A DNA stretch of 64,000 nt. Origin: a virus. Position numbers and translations under genes: made by a program. The number at the start of each line of letters is the position of its first letter. The first letter of the stretch is position 1. The DNA lies in the IMG/VR virus record IMGVR_UViG_3300009514_000004, positions 62,001 through 126,000 of that record. One strand, written 5' to 3'. A model generated the notes under the pieces. The model worked only from the letters and a program-made list of their open reading frames with translations. It searched no databases and was not told the origin of the DNA. Shown piece after piece: positions 44,201 to 50,826 of the stretch.

Positions 44201-45211
44201 GCCGCTCAGATGAGTCAGGTTGCTGAGACGGGCAAGGTCGAGGAGTTCGACAACCGCTGGGAGTCGGCACCCAAGAAGGAGTCGTCCTGGAGTCCTCGAG
44301 GCGGATTTTTTCAATCACGTTTCTATACGGCCGGACATATATGCGGAGGGCGTAGCCACGCCCGTGTAAGTCCGTCGTGGAATAACAACCTCCCAAGGAG
44401 AAACCGGACGATGGCTAACGATAACAAGCAGGCGCAGTTCAAGCTCACGGCGGCAGTGGCGATGAAGATCGGCGCGGACTTCGACAAGGTGGCCAACTTG
44501 GTCACCCACATGCACGAGGTCCTCGGCATTCCCGAGAAGATCGCGATGGATTACGCCCGTCGGACCGACTACCTCTCGAGCCTCATCGAGCGCAACGCCG
44601 GGCTCGACCCGCGCAACAAACAGGCGCTGACCGAGGACCCGAACCTCAAGGTCGACTACCCGGTCAAGCCGGGCTTCGACCCCGAGGAGATCGGCGAGGA
44701 GGTCTCCGGGACCCTCGAAGGCGACGCCGACGAGAAGTCCTACATGGGCGACAACTTCTCCCAGCAGGAGAACCGCGAGCTGCGTGAGCGGCAGGAGGGC
44801 GGCGACCTGGCCAAGCTCCAGGTGATCGACGACGAGCAGTCTTCGACCCCCGGTCGACAGGCCACGCTCGACGAGACGCTGTCGAAGTTCAAGGGCACCC
44901 AGCTCCGGACTTTCATCAGCCAGCTCGAGTCCGACTACCAGGCCGCCTCGGGCAAGCTCGGTGGGACGCGGCGAGGTGATCTTCGTTCGATCGCCGGTGG
45001 GCTGGCGTACATCGCCCACAACCTCGGGAAGGCCGCGTCGGCCCTCGAGGATGACGACACGATCGTCGGCAACTACACCCGGCAGGGTATCCAGCGTGTC
45101 GCCGCGGCGGCCAACGAGGTCCTCCCGCATGTCCAGGGCGACATCGCCGAGACGGACATCCCGAAGCTGGCCCAGCTGGTCGACGCCGTCGCCGACATCC
45201 TCGCGGCCTGA
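38231..45211 (+). CDS. Giant head-module polyprotein-like frame with 2H phosphoesterase and topoisomerase IB domains
   Basis: 2326 codons without a stop. Order: leader VARNLVARHQMRVVVRRLAK (5-31); 2H phosphoesterase about 310-475 with PPHITFLY (His347) and KPHATLEY (His437); Cys domain near 512 (RECCKHLILLEDH, HKRCNDCINKH); a small domain near 840-925 (GPHAQYRMDLRGVT, GLKLTVVFAGHG) faintly like BrnT/DUF4258-type toxins; topoisomerase IB about 945-1190 with Arg1023, Lys1059, Arg1118, His1166 and Tyr1175; then long charged coiled coils (1370-2030). From about 2030 the frame crosses an AT-rich, intergenic-like stretch and continues into an apparently separate gene at 44411. Probably cut by the protease at 45776. 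RBS GAGGAAG precedes the GTG. Confidence 0.8.
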   Translation: MPDGTLQRVARNLVARHQMRVVVRRLAKTAGWWAVNPDKGTGQIDWGNSGEPGGLANEIPGEGSDDGKRYNGDGPADMMGAVLDDIDLAYRQAWGRPAYPEEIDAVFEFVFRGARKDYADPPPPDTDEYVSWPLNRWVEETAEFAGVTTERLMKLPWETLQKLRQWDIDRRNEGGSSSSDSEKVKKEREEKNRKKWEKRIKSVIEVKVKAAGKTAALVGTDVAEIYAISPEQLSTLIEGGRWAEEWPEDPFAADKLIRQHGGAVFHTGADGKFDVKIPDREGSLPIVAEFGYMEPYGTKGYDEAIKKVAKFEWQTGDGSETWIGFRIPAPLCNEFPDLGPEDKSPPHITFLYAGKVDPARTEEFLATIRDSFRWVPTVRANFLGLDYFTHADKNRRVAINQVRFDRDLSDIRWRLREALNDRGFDVEDSYPLLYKPHATLEYIDGLDTPYKGHVPRGDVILTEVEVWGMPKVHRVAFGGERRDLSPKRVASLYQKRASQDDLFDPRFNLRECCKHLILLEDHLAHPHKRCNDCINKHLLAVEAFAEEGVALQPGGPLSQLLGQVASTARAAQGSWLANQDSEGLGAVLRKLRKFLVPLTWATKMARMAKTFTVNVGDPVLTGKFQNSPGIVRGFDKDDKGNPLVIVQKGKEGDGSKKTYKLFKIRYDLARAEQMKKKAFDGTRYEVGEEVALGSYRDSDRPDVAIYYSGVILGPPDHLRETRDSDLQVEVHYSDGTKVEKVDPDTVMSREEWLEAHLGQPFPKGRVEVPSKTADLMPPLGYPGGPCHVVQRIDDQVRNPRVKDNLTDQVQDGKSLSNPSAAKVYRLEKERGPGGPIKQILIGPHAQYRMDLRGVTVTEVRLALKRFTKQLNDWKSRKDFQYEHFITRFQRGESYEYTDPGLKLTVVFAGHGRDTAKIVTTYWKGQPDPPPPGACLLPSPSRVAARYKNKKEVPKADGKGTTTVYEYGPRQVANRNKEKAQRVEKLRKNIGKLRSQVRQDLMDSDEAKRLTALAVALIDNTFERVGNPESAKQGHFGVTGWLVKHVTIGKSKATLKYVGKSGVKQEKTIDDAGVVLALREAIADKGKGDKICSGTDCEIGASDVNAYLKPFGVTAKDLRGFHANTEMQRFLKEERKGSLPDDKKKREDQLKKEFDAALEKSAKAVGHEASTLRSQYLVPGLEEAFLKDGTVDDSLVKKAGEDWWYRPYSIYSPPGVYAGTKSDGDKEDDNARKLIKKEPKKKPPRRDLRKRRLDDTDPDIEPQGAENDPDLSLNWKKVSAIHRMADFWLRRRQVLAGLVAPDKKPKADGDYWSPGDGKYSGMANGVVQTFDNPESAKDYASGKKKEEDDKEPKTEKEEKEKEKAEREEAKKQEQLEKKRKERRERAISEMNDKVSQAFEQMGIEGMSSAVQKDLKQALEQIPDGEGKAAWAFEEHVSKLIESDIADAGFTNEAIERASKALSRTKYDGKDPEKLGRQYAELVFAQIVSNPSLLAAKPVSSTPKTPEALQERAEQAHDQYMRMPSELRAEAAKQLVAQMKNLKEDSPEYQELAAIGDGLHLAAVQNDERLEVGGKELRSRPTPRLRALLKQLGPEAGKHTELLHLDHLTSPKGRKQVRQHMDKLEPEEVVDFVGGTEGPFGQLAGLVNDPELSTEHRELALKMLKGLAVDEMTVAGGFLQRAAKGNRDRGAEKADIREQVEKGKGKGRKLFDEDEEAETEEAKAEKEYREWESREEKKKAKRSELLQKYDASKAKYMEARRAKDRFIQERMKARDQGKDDWSEHEEEYEKLTQAVEDLQNEVDGWKAEMEAVQAEPAPEGAKAPPSSSAKKADEVFDRVDQILSESKGLSVDELRSRFQSEMSVEDELEKILAEDKTYKPQTPPPWANPIGKLDECLREGGTYDTCIQKVRKLRQQFEAWKDEKTSERILAEVKDSPEMKKATEEMLEAMRGDTLSVDARAEVERKYRAAYARSVQGAAHREFGELSPGNPAAAQMSQVAETGKVEEFDNRWESAPKKESSWSPRGGFFQSRFYTAGHICGGRSHARVSPSWNNNLPRRNRTMANDNKQAQFKLTAAVAMKIGADFDKVANLVTHMHEVLGIPEKIAMDYARRTDYLSSLIERNAGLDPRNKQALTEDPNLKVDYPVKPGFDPEEIGEEVSGTLEGDADEKSYMGDNFSQQENRELRERQEGGDLAKLQVIDDEQSSTPGRQATLDETLSKFKGTQLRTFISQLESDYQAASGKLGGTRRGDLRSIAGGLAYIAHNLGKAASALEDDDTIVGNYTRQGIQRVAAAANEVLPHVQGDIAETDIPKLAQLVDAVADILAA
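44310..44363 (+). promoter_or_regulatory. Late-promoter-like element plus hairpin inside the giant frame
   Basis: TTCAAT (44310-44315), 8 bases, TATAC (44324-44328), then TATATG at 44338-44343 and a perfect hairpin GGGCGT-AGCC-ACGCCC (44348-44363). It is the most AT-rich stretch nearby and looks like an intergenic promoter and leader for the gene at 44411, although the upstream frame has no stop here. Confidence 0.5.
44411..45211 (+). CDS. Putative head protein, 266 aa (independent start inside the giant frame)
   Basis: ATG 44411 has AAGGAG 11 bases upstream and a promoter-like element 80 bases upstream, so it probably begins a separate protein even though the giant frame runs into it. N-terminal helices (KLTAAVAMKIGADFDKVANL, HEVLGIPEKIAMDYARR), an acidic middle (DPEEIGEEVSGTLEGDADE), and a helical C-terminus (RSIAGGLAYIAHNLGKAASAL, IPKLAQLVDAVADIL). 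Fits a small internal head or scaffold-associated protein upstream of the protease; no family recognised. Confidence 0.6.
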   Translation: MANDNKQAQFKLTAAVAMKIGADFDKVANLVTHMHEVLGIPEKIAMDYARRTDYLSSLIERNAGLDPRNKQALTEDPNLKVDYPVKPGFDPEEIGEEVSGTLEGDADEKSYMGDNFSQQENRELRERQEGGDLAKLQVIDDEQSSTPGRQATLDETLSKFKGTQLRTFISQLESDYQAASGKLGGTRRGDLRSIAGGLAYIAHNLGKAASALEDDDTIVGNYTRQGIQRVAAAANEVLPHVQGDIAETDIPKLAQLVDAVADILAA

Positions 45212-45226
45212 TCTCCGGAGACCCTC

Positions 45227-45772
45227 TTGTCGTATCCCAACTACCAGGAACGGGCGGCTGAGTTCTCCGTAGGAGACCGGGTGTTCCCGTTCTACACCGA
45301 TGCCTACCACGCCGGGACGGTTGTCGCGGTGTGGCCGGCCATCGGGATGGTAGATGTGTCTTTCCCTCACGGGACGGCACGCATGGGGGTCGAAGAGCTT
45401 CAACGTGGTGAGCGGGGGGATGAGGCGGTTCCGCCCTCCCCCGAGAACGAGACGGTCCCGGGTGGTGTAGGCATGGTCCCCGTCTCCGCGGGACCCAACG
45501 CGACGCGGGTGGCACGAACCTTCGTTCAGCAGTCCCTCCAAAAGAACGCGCTCTACTGGGCCGCGGTCGACCGGAAGTACCGAGCCTCCCGCAGCGAGCT
45601 GGACTCCGGCAAGTACGGATGCCCCAAGTGCAAAGCGGCGGCCCTACGTCGTGCCGTGTACAAGCGCCGCGACGGGTCCAGCGAGAAGCTCTACGGCTGC
45701 CCTTCGTGTCTGTTCCTGGTCAAGCGGTGCGACATCATCGGTGACTCCCATCACGCGCCGGCGGGGGTCTGA
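45227..45772 (+). CDS. Zinc-ribbon protein with SH3-like N-terminus, 181 aa
   Basis: TTG start with CCGGAGACC upstream. N-terminal part EFSVGDRVFPFYTDAYHAGTV, MVDVSFPHGTARMGVEEL is an SH3/KOW-like barrel; a Pro-rich linker follows; C-terminal zinc ribbon has GCPKCKAAALRRAVYKRRDG and YGCPSCLFLVKR. Located between the head protein and the protease, 4 bases from the latter. Possibly a nucleic-acid-binding virion protein; unproven. Confidence 0.72.
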   Translation: MSYPNYQERAAEFSVGDRVFPFYTDAYHAGTVVAVWPAIGMVDVSFPHGTARMGVEELQRGERGDEAVPPSPENETVPGGVGMVPVSAGPNATRVARTFVQQSLQKNALYWAAVDRKYRASRSELDSGKYGCPKCKAAALRRAVYKRRDGSSEKLYGCPSCLFLVKRCDIIGDSHHAPAGV

Positions 45773-45775
45773 GTC

Positions 45776-47215
45776 ATGGGGTTCGTCAAGTACGCCAATG
45801 CTGAGGTCGTGGATCCACGGGTCAACAAGACCGCGTGGAACAACATCCGTACGGCCTCGTTTGGTACCCCAGTAGACCTGATCGAGCAGGCCTCGGCGAT
45901 CTTCGCCGAGCCGTTCAACCCCTCCAAGTTCCTCTTGACTCACGCGACGATCGTGGCGTCCGTAGATGTGGTCGACGCCCCCAACGCCAAGCTGGGGTCG
46001 CACGTCGAGAACGGGTTCAAGGTCAACCGGAAGTTCGGCGACTACCGGCTCAAGACCGACTCCCAACGGTTCGTCAACAACAACAACGACTGCTGGTCAC
46101 GGGGGGTGCTCAAGCTCGCACACCCGACGTTCGTGGGCGCCCACAACTTCGTCGAGCATGTGCAGATAGAGGAGCTGAGCAAGGGCCGCATCATCGACGC
46201 GGTGGCTCGCGACATCGGCCCCTCCATCTACACCGACATCCTGATCGCGACCGAGCTGAAGCACGCCCCTCTCATCCGTTCCATCCGGAGCGGGGAGATG
46301 TCGACGCTGTCGATGGGCTGCACGGTCGATTTCACCATCTGCACCAAGTGCGGTCACGTCGCAGCGGACGAGACCGAGATGTGCCCGCACGTCAAGTACC
46401 AGAAGGGCAACACGTACATCGACCCGATGACCGGCCAGATCCTCAAGATCGCCGAGTTGTGTGGGCACGAGAGCGTGGATCCCACTGGTGGCGTGGTCTT
46501 CATCGAGGCCAGCTGGGTCAAGACACCAGCTTTCACCGGCGCGGTGCTCCGCAACGTCCTTCAGCCGTCCAAGGAGCTGAGCCGGCAGATCGAAGCCGTT
46601 CTGGCCTCTCCGCCGAAGAAGTGGAGCGAGGACACCCAGGTCAAGGCCGCCGCTGACGCCCGACTTTCCCAGTGGGAAGAAGAGGAGACCGAGGGCGAGG
46701 GTGAAGAAGAAGAGGAAGAGGCCAAGTCTCCCCTCGATGACGTCAAGGACGAAGTCGAGCAGCACATCCTTGACCAGACGGTCAAGAAGCTGAAGAAGAA
46801 GGTCAAAGAAGATGCCGCCAAGGATGAGTTGGGTGTACTCCCCTCGTCGGCGTCCCCCAACGAGAACGTGAACAAGTGGTCAGCCGAGCGCAAGACCGCG
46901 GCACGTCACTACGTTGCGGCTCTCAAAGCGATCGCGACGACCGCCTCGTCAGACGTTGCTCTGATGAACGGCGTCGCGACGTTCAACCAGTCCGTTGGCA
47001 TTCAGATCCCGGTTCATGTGTACCGGGCCGCGCTCCAGCTCGGAGCAAGGTCCAAGTACGCGTCCGAGGCGGCGTTCAGGAAGGCCTGTCGGCAGGCACT
47101 GGGTCGGAAACCTTATCCGGCCGAGTTCCAACAGGTGCTCGCCATGAGCACCCTTCTCACGCGGAGGCACCCTTCCGCAACCACTCTTGACGGAGGTCAA
47201 AATGAGCACGCGTAA
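45776..47215 (+). CDS. Putative prohead/capsid maturation protease
   Basis: 479 aa. Protease-like domain about residues 50-270: a His in HNFVEHVQIEEL, and a serine motif GEMSTLSMGCTVDFTICTKC that also starts a zinc-knuckle-like Cys set (CTKCGHVAADETEMCPH). Residues about 300-360 are acidic, helical and repetitive (EGEGEEEEEEAK, EVEQHILDQTVKKLKKK), and a C-terminal helical domain follows. Gene order (portal, protease, scaffold, capsid) supports the role. It would process scaffold, capsid and perhaps the giant polyprotein. Catalytic residues are inferred. Confidence 0.68.
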   Translation: MGFVKYANAEVVDPRVNKTAWNNIRTASFGTPVDLIEQASAIFAEPFNPSKFLLTHATIVASVDVVDAPNAKLGSHVENGFKVNRKFGDYRLKTDSQRFVNNNNDCWSRGVLKLAHPTFVGAHNFVEHVQIEELSKGRIIDAVARDIGPSIYTDILIATELKHAPLIRSIRSGEMSTLSMGCTVDFTICTKCGHVAADETEMCPHVKYQKGNTYIDPMTGQILKIAELCGHESVDPTGGVVFIEASWVKTPAFTGAVLRNVLQPSKELSRQIEAVLASPPKKWSEDTQVKAAADARLSQWEEEETEGEGEEEEEEAKSPLDDVKDEVEQHILDQTVKKLKKKVKEDAAKDELGVLPSSASPNENVNKWSAERKTAARHYVAALKAIATTASSDVALMNGVATFNQSVGIQIPVHVYRAALQLGARSKYASEAAFRKACRQALGRKPYPAEFQQVLAMSTLLTRRHPSATTLDGGQNEHA

Positions 47216-48884
47216 GCGTACGTCGTGGGCGGATGGCAACAAGGTCGCGTCTCCGCCTCCCGCTGTCCCGGGATACCTGGAATACTGGACCGACGACGGT
47301 GGGCCACACCCTGCCGCGTACAAGGATCCGGCCTACGAGGCCTACAAGAAGGGCGACCCTTCGGCGTGGGCCGAAGATGTGCACCCGGGTCCGCACCGCA
47401 CGTCGGAGCCCCCGTCGGTTCCTGGCTACCGCCAGGAGGACGGCAAGGCCCACCCGGCCGATGACCGCGACAGCTCCAACAAGCGCGCGGCGGAGGAGAT
47501 CCCCCGTCACGAGCTGGAGGCGCGGGCTCTCAAAGCCATCCACATCGCCCAACAGCTGCTGCCCAAGACGGCCTCGGTGGCCGAGATCGAGCAGCAGGCT
47601 GCGGACCTGATGGAGATGCCCCCGGAGCGTCTCGAGAAGACCCTCGAGCGCGTCGGCGGCGGGTTCATGGGCATGGAGGAGGGCATGATGGGCTGTGGCC
47701 CGGCTGAGGGCATGGACATGCCCATGGGCGAGGACATGCCCCTCGAGGAGGAGGAAGGTGGCGACGAAGCCATGGCCTCCGGCCGCTACTCCATGGACGA
47801 CGTGCTCTCCATGATCATGGGGATGAAGCAAGAGATGGAGGCCATGAAGGGCGGCATGATGCACGCCGCCGACCAGAACGACCCCGACTTCATGTTCGAC
47901 GGTGACGGCGGGTCCGGCGGTGAGTTCTCCGAAAAGGAGGTCGACGACCGCACCAAGAACGTCACCGGCACGGGCCTGGGCATGTACGCGAAGAAGGTCG
48001 CGTCCGAGATGTTCAAGTCCATGGACACCGACGGCGACGGCTTCGTCACCGAGGAGGACTGGACGGGCGACAAGAAGCTCTTCGCGTCCCTCGACACCGA
48101 CGGTGACGGCATCCTCGCGTACGGCGAGACCATCGAAGCCCTGGCGAGTCGCTTCGCCCAGGACGACGAAGAGGACGACGACGGCGAGGAGGAGGAGGGC
48201 AAGGAAGCCGGCGAGCTGCCCGAGGCCTTCAAGAAGAACATCAAGAAGAAGGACGACGAGGAGGGCGACGACGACGACGACGACGAGGGTGAAGAGGGCA
48301 AGGAGGCCGGCGACAAGTCCGCCACCATGACGCTCTTCGCCGGTCTCGACGACGAAGCGAAAGCCATGCTCCGGCAGATGCTCGCCGAGGAAGACGCCAA
48401 GACCGCGCAGGACGAGGGCGAGGACGAGGGCGAGGACGAGGGCGAGGACGAGGGCGAAGAGGCCGAAGAGGACGAGGAGGGCAAGGAAGCCGCTCTCGTC
48501 GCGGAGGCCGGCACCTTCGCCATGGTGGACGACCCGATGGGTCTGTCCGGCGATGCGCCCGAGGACACCCTGCTCGTCGACCTGTTCACCAGGCAGGCCG
48601 AGGACGAGGAGGCCGAAGAGGGCGACGACGAAGGCGAAGAGGAGGAAGGCAAGGAGGCCACCCTGGTCGCCGACCCGGATCCCGAGACCCAGGCCAAGCA
48701 GACCGAGGTCGTCGCCAAGGTCGCATCCAAGGTCGCGTCCAAGAGCAAGCGTCGCCCCAAGGGCCGCAAGCCGTCCAAGGGCGTCAAGCAGCTCGGCCGC
48801 GTGGCCGCCGACCAGAGCGACAAGGTCAGTGACCTGTCGAACCTGTGGGAGACCAAGCCGGACGTGAGCAGCGCGTTCGAGTAG
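47202..48884 (+). CDS. Acidic scaffold/prohead core protein with two EF-hands
   Basis: 560 aa from ATG 47202 (CGGAGG upstream). Pro-rich N-terminus, Met/Gly-rich middle (GFMGMEEGMMGCG), two canonical EF-hand loops DTDGDGFVTEED (275-286) and DTDGDGILAYGE (298-309), then long acidic low-complexity tracts and a basic tail (KSKRRPKGRKPSKGVK). Size, charge and place just before the capsid genes fit a scaffold. Paired Ca-binding loops are unusual for one and suggest calcium-linked folding or assembly. Confidence 0.68.
   Translation: MSTRKRTSWADGNKVASPPPAVPGYLEYWTDDGGPHPAAYKDPAYEAYKKGDPSAWAEDVHPGPHRTSEPPSVPGYRQEDGKAHPADDRDSSNKRAAEEIPRHELEARALKAIHIAQQLLPKTASVAEIEQQAADLMEMPPERLEKTLERVGGGFMGMEEGMMGCGPAEGMDMPMGEDMPLEEEEGGDEAMASGRYSMDDVLSMIMGMKQEMEAMKGGMMHAADQNDPDFMFDGDGGSGGEFSEKEVDDRTKNVTGTGLGMYAKKVASEMFKSMDTDGDGFVTEEDWTGDKKLFASLDTDGDGILAYGETIEALASRFAQDDEEDDDGEEEEGKEAGELPEAFKKNIKKKDDEEGDDDDDDEGEEGKEAGDKSATMTLFAGLDDEAKAMLRQMLAEEDAKTAQDEGEDEGEDEGEDEGEEAEEDEEGKEAALVAEAGTFAMVDDPMGLSGDAPEDTLLVDLFTRQAEDEEAEEGDDEGEEEEGKEATLVADPDPETQAKQTEVVAKVASKVASKSKRRPKGRKPSKGVKQLGRVAADQSDKVSDLSNLWETKPDVSSAFE
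48411..48458 (+). repeat. Four tandem 12-base repeats in the scaffold gene
   Basis: GACGAGGGCGAG repeated four times (last copy ends GAA), encoding DEGE units. Perfect codon-phased copies imply recent slippage and possible length variation. Confidence 0.85.
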
Positions 48885-48910
48885 GCCGCTCCCAGGACGA
48901 AGTCCGCGGC

Positions 48911-48950
48911 AGGCGGGGTAGGATTTCCTACCCCGCCTGTCGTTTTTTTT
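48911..48950 (+). terminator. Strong intrinsic terminator after the scaffold gene
   Basis: Perfect 12-base stem AGGCGGGGTAGG / CCTACCCCGCCT with a 4-base ATTT loop (48911-48938), followed by GTCG and eight T residues (48943-48950). It separates the head operon from the capsid unit. Confidence 0.93.
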
Positions 48951-48959
48951 GGCCGGATC

Positions 48960-48978
48960 TTCAATAGGGCTTCGATAC
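48960..48978 (+). promoter_or_regulatory. TTCAAT-N8-GATAC late-promoter-like element
   Basis: TTCAAT at 48960-48965, 8-base spacer, GATAC at 48974-48978, matching 44310 and 28558. It lies right after the terminator and 115 bases before the decoration/capsid genes, leaving a long 5' leader. Also overlaps the CTTCAATAGGGCTTC box shared with 454-468. Confidence 0.5.
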
Positions 48979-49093
48979 CCAGCCCCTTATGCATGAACGA
49001 CCTTTGCGGGACGGTCTCGTAGGGGTCAGCGGACGACTTGCTTCGCCATCGGGCGGGCGGTCTACCACCCAACCTGTAAACAGGGAGTAGAGA

Positions 49094-49771
49094 ATGGCTC
49101 TGCTTGGACAGGCATCGGGAGGCTGGACAGAGTCGTCGTCGCAGTTGCGGATCCTCAACGTCGGCGTTCGAAACGCTGTCGGGGTCCTGACGGACGACGC
49201 CTTCACCCAGACCAACCCGCCTTCTGTCACAGTCGCGGCTACGATCTCGACGCAGGTCGACCAGACCCTCAACGGCGTTCTCGCCGGCTCGTGCGCCTTC
49301 GCGCGCCCCGATGTCGGCTCGAACTTCCACGGAGGTCCGGGCGACACGGGCACCATCGCAACGGTGCCTGCGGAAGAGATCGGCTACCGCGTCCTCGGCG
49401 TCTACGTCAACTCGGCCAACGGGAACGCGTTCGAGAACACGCCCGGTCCGGCCAGTGGCAAGGGCACGTACGTCTCCGCCCAGGGCACGTACGCCTCGCA
49501 ACTCTATGAGTCGCAGGCTCTTGCCACCAACGGCGCTCTCACCGCGGGGGACGACCTCACCTACGTCAACGGGATGCGGCTCATCGCCTCGCTCAACGGC
49601 TACATCATGCCGGGCGACCAGGTGATCGGCGGCGCCGTGACCTCAATGGACACCACAGACGCAGCGGCTGAGGCGGCTGTTCGTGGCGCAGACACCTCGA
49701 CGCTCCTGGGCGTCGTGAAGATGCCCCCGGACGCCACTCAGAACGAGGTCGTCTGGGACCAGCGGATCTGA
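49094..49771 (+). CDS. Putative capsid decoration/stabilisation protein, 225 aa
   Basis: Encoded immediately upstream of the capsid gene, the usual place for a head decoration protein. ATG follows CAGGGAGTAGAG. Beta-rich, Ala/Gly/Thr-rich sequence (NVGVRNAVGVLTDDAF, EIGYRVLGVYVNSANGN, SLNGYIMPGDQVIGGAV) with few charged residues, consistent with a high-copy virion surface protein. No family recognised, so a minor head role is also possible. Confidence 0.6.
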   Translation: MALLGQASGGWTESSSQLRILNVGVRNAVGVLTDDAFTQTNPPSVTVAATISTQVDQTLNGVLAGSCAFARPDVGSNFHGGPGDTGTIATVPAEEIGYRVLGVYVNSANGNAFENTPGPASGKGTYVSAQGTYASQLYESQALATNGALTAGDDLTYVNGMRLIASLNGYIMPGDQVIGGAVTSMDTTDAAAEAAVRGADTSTLLGVVKMPPDATQNEVVWDQRI

Positions 49772-49787
49772 GGGAGGCAAGAAGAAC

Positions 49788-50663
49788 ATGAGTGGTGTAA
49801 CCAACGCAACCAAGCAGCGCATCATCTCAGAGTACATCCGTACTCCCGCCGGCCGGCAGAAGCTGGCGGCGTCGATGACGCAGCCGCTCCGTACCCGCCG
49901 CGACTACGCTGCGGTCGGCCGCAAGACCTTCTTGGTCGAGCAGCTCCCGGACGGCGCGCTCCCGATCTACGACAAAGACCCGGATGTCACGGCATACGTC
50001 GTCGGCGAGGAAGGCCAGAACATTCTGGCCATCACCAAGCCGCGGCGCGTGATCTTCCCGCTGTTCGAGATCGCGAGCAACCCGGAGATCCCGCTGACCC
50101 AGATCAAGGAGCGCAGGTTCGACCTGATCGAGCGCGCTCAGGAGCTGGCGAGGGCTCAGATCCAGGCCGCCGAGGACGAGCGCGTCTTCGCCATCCTGGA
50201 CTCGATCGCGACGGCGGGCTTCGACTCGCTGCCGGCGCAGCTCAACCCCGACATCCCGGTCGTCGCCCCCATCTCGGGTGCGGTGCTCGCGGATGCCTTC
50301 GCTCTCGTGGAGCGTCACGACCTGCGGGTCGCGCGCGTCTTCATGAACGCGAGGGACTACGCGGACCTCCGCAAGTTCGGGCGGGACATCCTCGACATCG
50401 AGACGCAGGCTCAGCTGCTGAAGACCGGCCTCATGGGAACCCTGTGGGGAGCCCAGGTCATCGTCAGCCGCCTCGTCCCCGTGTCGACCGTCTATGTATG
50501 CTGCGAGCCCGAGATGTTCGGGCGCATCCCGGTGCGCACCGAGCTGACCGTGTTGTCGGCCGACGATCCCAAGGCTCGAACGATCGGATTCTCCGTGTTC
50601 GAGAACCTGGGCATCGGCGCCTACAACCCGCGCGGACTCACCCGTCTCACGATCACCCGCTAG
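49788..50663 (+). CDS. Major capsid protein (HK97-fold)
   Basis: 291 aa. ATG after GAGGGAGGCAAG. Capsid features: a helical N-terminus, E-loop-like FEIASNPEIPLTQIKERRFDL, spine helix LIERAQELARAQIQAAEDERVF, P-domain and A-domain strands ARVFMNARDYADLRKF, TGLMGTLWGAQVIVSRLVP, and C-terminal IGFSVFENLGIGAYNPRGL. It is followed by a terminator, as expected for a highly expressed late gene. Confidence 0.87.
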   Translation: MSGVTNATKQRIISEYIRTPAGRQKLAASMTQPLRTRRDYAAVGRKTFLVEQLPDGALPIYDKDPDVTAYVVGEEGQNILAITKPRRVIFPLFEIASNPEIPLTQIKERRFDLIERAQELARAQIQAAEDERVFAILDSIATAGFDSLPAQLNPDIPVVAPISGAVLADAFALVERHDLRVARVFMNARDYADLRKFGRDILDIETQAQLLKTGLMGTLWGAQVIVSRLVPVSTVYVCCEPEMFGRIPVRTELTVLSADDPKARTIGFSVFENLGIGAYNPRGLTRLTITR

Positions 50664-50693
50664 CGCAAGCTGACGGATCCGTAGGGTTTCCTC

Positions 50694-50731
50694 AAAACCC
50701 CCGACCTTCACTGGTCGGGGGTTTTGTCGTT
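50694..50731 (+). terminator. Strong intrinsic terminator after the capsid gene
   Basis: Perfect 13-base stem (AAAACCCCCGACC with GGTCGGGGGTTTT) and a TTCACT loop (50694-50725), then GTCGTT. The 3' arm with its trailer is nearly the same as in the terminator at 53610. Confidence 0.92.
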
Positions 50732-50790
50732 CTAGTCTTTTCATCCGCTGGTAGTTATCTACACTTCTAAACAATGTCATCACAGGCTCA

Positions 50791-50820
50791 TTGACTCGGT
50801 CTCACGTTTGGTTTTAGTTT
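50791..50820 (+). promoter_or_regulatory. Sigma-70-like promoter of the methyltransferase fusion
   Basis: TTGACT (50791-50796), 18-base spacer, TAGTTT (50815-50820). The expected transcription start falls at about 50827, the A of the ATG, so the message is probably leaderless; no ribosome site precedes it. Confidence 0.55.
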
Positions 50821-50826
50821 GTAAAG

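Noticed and set aside
47786-49501. Minus-strand frame across scaffold, terminator and decoration gene
   Set aside because: Ser-rich translation is the antisense of acidic repeats, and it would cross a strong terminator on the other strand.
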